From: Bacteroidota bacterium
GTDB lineage: Bacteria; Bacteroidota; Bacteroidia; Chitinophagales; Saprospiraceae
Direction: 5' to 3'
DNA length: 9,862 nucleotides
Assembly (NCBI GenBank): GCA_008501835.1
Contig: QQUB01000045.1
Span: 1-9,862, forward strand
Shown here: piece by piece, positions 5,826 through 9,862 of the stretch
Numbering within the stretch: the stretch's first letter is position 1
Layout: each line of letters opens with the position of its first letter
Position numbers and translations under genes: made by a program
The notes under the pieces: generated by a model
Told to the model about the DNA's origin: nothing
Seen by the model: the letters and a program-made list of their open reading frames with translations, nothing else
Databases searched by the model: none

Positions 5826-8597
5826 ATGGAAAAAACGTTACACCAAAAAAGTATAATCGTGAACAAGCTATTTAAAAATTTATACAGCAAAGCATTCGTT
5901 TTTTGCTTCCTAATAATCCTATCAAGCCTAAGCCTTAATGCCCAGAATTGTGATCCGGATACGGAAGCTCCGGCCATACTTTGTATAGTCGGACTACAGG
6001 CGGATTTTCAGGACGGAATCCCGATTTTACAAATTTGGGGTTCTGATCTTGATGCAGGTACAGTTGATAACTGTACAGCAACAGAAGACCTCCAATTCAG
6101 AATTCAGCTTTCAGAGAACTTTGATGATAATGTCCCAAATACCCAATCTCTTTCTTTTGTAACAGGGCCTCAGTTGGTTGAAGTGGTTGTGTGGGTAGGC
6201 GATGTGGCCGGAAACTGGGATTATTGTTCAGCTACCTTAAGTATTGCAACATGTGAAGGGGATGCTATTACTCCAGTAGCTATTTGTGGTGATCAATTGA
6301 CTTTTGTGGTCGATGAATCTGATGAATTCCTGCTTTTGGCGGATGAGATTGATGAAGGTAGTTATGATAATTGCAGCGATGTAACCCTCGCCATAGGTTT
6401 TTTAGGAGAATTTGATCAATATAATCCTCCAACGACGACAGAATTGCTTTTGACGAATGAAGCTGCTCAATTTGATGTAGTGTTGGTGGTGACTGATGCA
6501 GCAGACAATCAGAACTTTTGCTTCTCAACGGTAAACGTTGATTGGGGCTGCTCAGAAGATGAGGTGGCTCCACAATTTGGCTGCCCGAATTCTATATCTT
6601 ACCTCAATCAGGACAACTTGCCCAATCCAAAGCTCTGGGCTGAAGATCTAGCCACGGATGCTGTGGATAATTGCACCTTATCGGAAAACCTTTCCTATTC
6701 CATTGAGTTTTCTGCCGATTTTGTCGAGAATGATCCTCCGGCGGATGATTTCTTTTCTCTAGGTGAGTTGCCGGCAGGAGCATATCCGGTCACGGTATGG
6801 GTTGGTGATGAATCCGGGAACTGGGATTACTGCGAAAGTATCCTGTATTACAGTACCGCACCCACAGTGATGAAGGTTGGGGGATATGTCTTCGCCGATA
6901 CTTTGTCGAATTGTAATATGGATGCCGAAGAAGATGGCATTGCCGGAAGAGCAGTTTACCTGAAAAATCTCCAGTCAGGTACAGTGCACATCACTGAAAC
7001 AGATTTGCTGGGATATTACGAGGTCACCGATACTTTTTATCAATTGCAACCAACCATGTATGAACTGGGGGTGTTGAATACGCCCGGTTCCGGCCTGGAC
7101 TGTGAAATGACGGTCACTTATGACGTATCACCAGGAACGACATCCGAATTTGAAAAGGATTTTGGTTTTGGTTTTGAGCAGGAAGATCCATATTGTCAGT
7201 TGCTCGCCGTAGATATTGGTACAGGTGCTTTAAGACATTGTTTCGAAAACCAATATCAGGTCTTTTATTGTAATAACAGTCTTTCTGAAGTGGAGGATAT
7301 TTATGTTGAAGTTGACCTCGACGAATGGCTCGAGCTAACAGGCAGCAGTATTCCGGGTATTAACATAGAAGATAACCTGTACCGCTTCGATATTGGTACT
7401 TTGGCTCCTTTGGACTGTGGAAGTTTTACCATTGATGTATTTGTCAGTTGCGAAGCGGAGTTAGGACTAACCCACTGTGCAGAGGCACACATTTTTCCGG
7501 ATGACCCGTGTGAAGAGCCCGAAGATGTCTGGTCAGGAGCCATTGTGGAAGTCAGTGGTTTTTGTGACGACGAAGGTGTACATATGGTGATCGAAAATGT
7601 GGGAACTGCTGATATGCCTGTGCAGCGGAATTATATCGTGGTGGAAGATGTGGTGATGTTCAGTTCAGCACCTTTCCAGCTGGATGCAGGTATGGATATG
7701 CAAATTGATTTTCCTGCTAATGGATCCACCTGGCGATTGGAGGCCGAACAGGAACCGGGGTTTACCGGGTATAGCCCTAACGCTGTGGCCATTGAAGGTT
7801 GCGGAGGATTGGATATGACAGGCCTGGTAAATATTTTTGATTTTAATGATGAGCCCGGCTATGTGTCTGTTGATTGCCAGCCAAATGTCAGCTCCTTTGA
7901 TCCAAATGATAAACAGGCTTTTCCAACGGGTTACGGCAATGCGAATTTCATTGAAGCCAATACTGAAATTGAGTATATGATCCGATTCCAGAATACAGGA
8001 ACGGCTCCTGCTTTCAAAGTGATTTTGCTGGATACCTTGTCGGAATACCTTGATTTGTCAACTCTTCAGACAGGGGTGTCCAGCCACCCTTACAGAGCAG
8101 AATTGCTGGATGGCAATGTACTGAAGTTCTCTTTTGAAGGCATCATCTTGCCCGACAGTACTACCAATGAGCCGGCTTCCCATGGATTTGTAAAGTTCAA
8201 GATCAATCAAATACCGGAAAATCCTGATGGGACGATCATTCTGAACCGGGCCGGTATTTACTTTGATGCCAACCCGGTAGTGATGACTAATACCGTGATG
8301 CATACTATTGGTCAGCATTTTATTACGGTTAATACAGGGGAAGTGTTGTTGCCGGAGGTAGACGTCAGGGTGTACCCGAATCCTTATCGGGAGGAAACGA
8401 CCTTTTACATAGAAGGAGTGAATATTGAAAGTGGTGAATTGCAGTTATTCAACAGGCTTGGGCAATTGATGCAAAGTAAGCCATTTGAAGGAAAACGGGT
8501 CAAGCTGGAAAGCTTTCATCTTTCATCCGGATTGTATTATTATAAACTCAATGTCAATGGTCAATTGATCAATTCCGGGAAAATTGTGAAAGAATAA
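5826..8597 (+). CDS. Large modular secreted protein: HYR-like repeats, SdrD-B-like domain, DUF11/DUF7619-like domain, T9SS sorting domain
   Basis: The 923-residue protein has a Sec signal with hydrophobic core 23-38 and probable cleavage after LNA at 37-39. Three hyalin-repeat-like modules follow (about 42-142, 143-241, 242-347), each with a DNC motif and a D-x-x-x-N-x-x-x-C ending such as GNWDYC. Residues about 350-445 resemble an SdrD B-type/carboxypeptidase-regulatory-like beta-sandwich (KVGGYVFAD, EEDGIAGRAVYL, DLLGYYEV). Residues about 445-687 are beta-rich and Cys-containing, similar to DUF11-type repeats. Residues about 688-830 match a DUF7619-type domain: FDPNDKQ, then IEYMIRFQNTGTAPA, SHGFVKFKI, IYFDANPVVMTN. 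The tail from about 845 is a T9SS type A domain: VYPNPYREETTFYI, LQLFNRLGQL, SSGLYYYKL, GKIVKE. It is probably surface-attached or released, perhaps adhesive; no enzyme motif is seen. The ATG start gives a 39-residue signal; a GTG at 5859 would give a more usual 28-residue one. Confidence 0.92.
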   Translation: MEKTLHQKSIIVNKLFKNLYSKAFVFCFLIILSSLSLNAQNCDPDTEAPAILCIVGLQADFQDGIPILQIWGSDLDAGTVDNCTATEDLQFRIQLSENFDDNVPNTQSLSFVTGPQLVEVVVWVGDVAGNWDYCSATLSIATCEGDAITPVAICGDQLTFVVDESDEFLLLADEIDEGSYDNCSDVTLAIGFLGEFDQYNPPTTTELLLTNEAAQFDVVLVVTDAADNQNFCFSTVNVDWGCSEDEVAPQFGCPNSISYLNQDNLPNPKLWAEDLATDAVDNCTLSENLSYSIEFSADFVENDPPADDFFSLGELPAGAYPVTVWVGDESGNWDYCESILYYSTAPTVMKVGGYVFADTLSNCNMDAEEDGIAGRAVYLKNLQSGTVHITETDLLGYYEVTDTFYQLQPTMYELGVLNTPGSGLDCEMTVTYDVSPGTTSEFEKDFGFGFEQEDPYCQLLAVDIGTGALRHCFENQYQVFYCNNSLSEVEDIYVEVDLDEWLELTGSSIPGINIEDNLYRFDIGTLAPLDCGSFTIDVFVSCEAELGLTHCAEAHIFPDDPCEEPEDVWSGAIVEVSGFCDDEGVHMVIENVGTADMPVQRNYIVVEDVVMFSSAPFQLDAGMDMQIDFPANGSTWRLEAEQEPGFTGYSPNAVAIEGCGGLDMTGLVNIFDFNDEPGYVSVDCQPNVSSFDPNDKQAFPTGYGNANFIEANTEIEYMIRFQNTGTAPAFKVILLDTLSEYLDLSTLQTGVSSHPYRAELLDGNVLKFSFEGIILPDSTTNEPASHGFVKFKINQIPENPDGTIILNRAGIYFDANPVVMTNTVMHTIGQHFITVNTGEVLLPEVDVRVYPNPYREETTFYIEGVNIESGELQLFNRLGQLMQSKPFEGKRVKLESFHLSSGLYYYKLNVNGQLINSGKIVKE
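5949..6866 (+). repeat. Three tandem ~100-residue HYR-like modules within the 923-residue protein
   Basis: The DNC cysteines fall at residues 83, 183 and 283, exactly 100 apart. Their presumed partners at the module ends are C134, C232 and C336, 49-53 residues further on. Each module opens with Cys-(E/P)-(D/G)-D-x-x-(A/T)-P and carries an L-x-(I/F)-x-(I/F) strand. Modules 1 and 3 resemble each other more (both contain VWVGD and GNWDYC) than either does module 2 (VVTDAADNQNFC). At DNA level the copies are diverged, so the duplication is old. Confidence 0.75.
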
Positions 8598-8889
8598 AGG
8601 TTTTCGGACCTGGACAGAAACGTGCTCTCAATGATGTTTTTTTAGTGGATTATTGTCGGATGTGGTTAAGATTGATTAACGGTCATCTGTACAAAAACTA
8701 AATCCTGCAATGATGTATAACCCTTAATGCTCCTCAAGCCTGGCAGGTTAATCTGCCAGGCTTTTTCAATGTAATGTACTGGACTAAGCAATATTTTTCG
8801 GATATAAAATGTAAAAAAATTGTTCAGAAGAAATTATCTTGCGTCTCGCTCGAAAAGACCCTTTCGGGAAGCAGAACGACTTGATTTTT
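8598..8889 (+). other. Intergenic region with terminator and probable promoter of the M14 gene
   Basis: No gene is seen in these 292 bp. The terminator at 8736-8766 divides it into the 3' trailer of the T9SS cargo gene and the upstream region of the M14 gene. A TATCTTGC at 8835-8842 is close to a Bacteroidota -7 box, but the nearest TTG (8820-8822) is only 12 nt upstream, so I do not call it a promoter. A small hairpin with TCGAAA/TTTCGG arms lies at about 8850-8867. Confidence 0.5.
8736..8766 (+). terminator. Rho-independent terminator after the 923-residue T9SS cargo gene
   Basis: AAGCCTGGCAG (8736-8746) and CTGCCAGGCTT (8753-8763) form a perfect 11-bp, GC-rich stem with the 6-nt loop GTTAAT. 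The descending arm runs into five T residues (8762-8766). It lies 139 bp beyond the stop codon at 8597 and points forward, so it should end the cargo-gene transcript and insulate the M14 gene. Confidence 0.9.
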
Positions 8890-9862
8890 ATGGAACGTTA
8901 CATTGGGGAATATACCGGGAAAGAACGAGGCCCGTTGTTGATTTGTTTTGGAGGAATGCATGGCAATGAACCTGCCGGGATTCAGGCCCTGGAGATAATG
9001 TTCAAACTATTGGAGCGAGAGCCCCTGGCCAATCCTGATTTTGTGTTCAGTGGCCGAATGATTGGACTTAGAGGCAATCTCAAAGCCATCAAATCCAATG
9101 TGAGATACCACGAACAGGACCTCAACCGGATGTGGTGCCGGGAAATAGTCGAAAAGGTTAAAAGTTCTTCTGAAGAAATCCTCAATTTTGAAGAGCAGGA
9201 ATTAAAACAGCTCATTGCCCTTATTCATAAGGAAATTGAGACTTACCGGCCTGAAAAGGTCGTTGTGCTCGACCTGCATACAACAACCGCTCATGGGGGA
9301 ATTTTTGTGATTGCCACCGATGATCCTGAAAGTGTTAGAATCGGCATAGAAATGCATGCGCCTGTAATCAAAGGCATGCTCAAGGGGATTCAGGGCACAA
9401 CACTGCATTATTTCAATACCATGAATTTTGGGGTGGAAATGGTTCCCGTAACTTTTGAATCCGGGCAACACGAAGATCATCTTTCGGTCAACCGCGCTAT
9501 TGCAGCGGTGACCAATGTTTTAAGAACCATCGGATGTGTCAAGGCTGAAGACGTTGAGAACCGTCATGATGAATTACTTATTGAATATTCCAGGAATCTT
9601 CCAAAAGTGGCAGAACTCATCACCTGCCATCATATTACGGATGCCGATGAATTTAAAATGGAACCCGGCTACCTGAATTTTCAGGAAATTGAAAAAGGCG
9701 AAGTCCTGGCTCGTGACAAATTCGGGATCATCCAGGCGCCATCAAGCGGACACATTTTAATGCCGTTATATCAGGAACAAGGCGAAGACGGGTTCTTTTT
9801 GATTAAAAAAGTTGAGGGAGTTTGTGTTGCGTGTTGCGAGGTACGTGTTGCGGGTTGCGAGT
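8890..9862 (+). CDS. M14-type succinylglutamate desuccinylase/aspartoacylase-family zinc hydrolase, 3' end cut by window edge
   Basis: From the ATG at 8890 the frame is open for 324 codons to the window end. Motifs of the AstE/AspA branch of M14 metallohydrolases are present: GGMHGNE gives zinc ligands H24 and E27, LDLH gives the third ligand H130, GLRGNL (60-65) and DLNRMW (77-82) match the substrate-binding GN and DLNR elements, and FESGQH supplies the catalytic glutamate E190. The family removes acyl groups from N-acyl amino acids. The substrate here cannot be read, and the absence of other arginine-catabolism genes argues against assigning astE. No signal peptide is seen, so it is probably cytoplasmic. 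A small beta domain (about 245-308) follows the catalytic core, as in the family. The natural-looking C-terminus is near GEDGFFLIKK (298-307); later codons read through a 7-bp DNA repeat. Confidence 0.88.
   Translation, partial: MERYIGEYTGKERGPLLICFGGMHGNEPAGIQALEIMFKLLEREPLANPDFVFSGRMIGLRGNLKAIKSNVRYHEQDLNRMWCREIVEKVKSSSEEILNFEEQELKQLIALIHKEIETYRPEKVVVLDLHTTTAHGGIFVIATDDPESVRIGIEMHAPVIKGMLKGIQGTTLHYFNTMNFGVEMVPVTFESGQHEDHLSVNRAIAAVTNVLRTIGCVKAEDVENRHDELLIEYSRNLPKVAELITCHHITDADEFKMEPGYLNFQEIEKGEVLARDKFGIIQAPSSGHILMPLYQEQGEDGFFLIKKVEGVCVACCEVRVAGCE
9825..9862 (+). repeat. Heptamer tandem repeat (GTTGCG core) at the 3' end of the M14 gene
   Basis: Five consecutive 7-bp units, TGTTGCG, TGTTGCG, AGGTACG, TGTTGCG and GGTTGCG, are followed by AGT at the window end, so the array probably continues. 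The unit length is not a multiple of three, so the repeat is read in changing frame and yields a Cys-, Val- and Ala-rich string (VACCEVRVAGCE) unlike the rest of the protein. It may be an extragenic repeat that has overrun the original stop codon. Confidence 0.7.

Noticed and set aside
6280..6573. 97-codon minus-strand ORF inside the 923-residue gene
   Set aside because: Low-complexity His/Ser/Leu/Pro translation that mirrors the repeat modules of the plus-strand protein.
8835..8842. TATCTTGC as a -7 promoter box for the M14 gene
   Set aside because: It lacks one T of the consensus and has no TTG at about 19-21 nt upstream, so support is too weak for a separate feature.
8982..9480. Minus-strand ORFs of 77 and 92 codons opposite the M14 gene
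   Set aside because: The plus strand has all the zinc-hydrolase motifs in one frame; the antisense frames have none.
1..9862. CRISPR array, insertion sequence, prophage or toxin-antitoxin system
   Set aside because: No regularly spaced direct repeats with spacers, no transposase or integrase reading frame, no terminal inverted repeats around a gene, and no small toxin-antitoxin gene pair was seen.

Overview
The window looks like chromosomal DNA from a free-living member of the Bacteroidota, probably near Saprospiraceae/Lewinella (inference). Two proteins carry C-terminal type IX secretion (T9SS) sorting domains. One of them belongs to the choice-of-anchor B family and the other combines hyalin-like and DUF7619-like modules. 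Coding DNA has moderate GC, intergenic DNA is very AT-rich, and no start codon has a clear Shine-Dalgarno sequence, all of which fit this phylum.

Layout. Bases 1-1516 (minus) hold the first 505 codons of a GCS2-family carboxylate-amine ligase that runs off the left edge. Bases 1517-2158 are an AT-rich divergent intergenic region. A choice-of-anchor B beta-propeller protein with a T9SS tail (2159-3550, plus) is followed by a small lipoprotein of unknown family (3643-4188, plus). A 462-residue cytoplasmic all-helical protein of unknown function (4244-5632, minus) converges on the lipoprotein. It is divergent from a 923-residue modular T9SS cargo protein (5826-8597, plus). A strong intrinsic terminator (8736-8766) separates this block from an M14-type aspartoacylase/succinylglutamate-desuccinylase-like zinc hydrolase (8890 to beyond the right edge). 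The readable end of that ORF runs into a 7-bp GTTGCG-type tandem repeat.

How the genes may fit together. The middle block encodes envelope or secreted proteins: two T9SS cargos and one lipoprotein. The two outer genes, a GCS2-like amidoligase and an M14 deacylase, are families that I recall occurring together with RimK-like ATP-grasp ligases in small-molecule or peptide amide-bond gene sets. Here they lie about 7 kb apart on opposite strands, so a link is only suggested.

I saw no tRNA, rRNA, CRISPR array, insertion sequence or phage gene. I did not find a clearly new multi-gene system. The least ordinary features are the heptamer repeat at the M14 gene's 3' end, the histidine placed at one position per propeller unit in the choice-of-anchor B protein, the evenly spaced Cys modules of the 923-residue protein, and the repeated TCTACAA sites in the 5633-5825 divergent promoter region.
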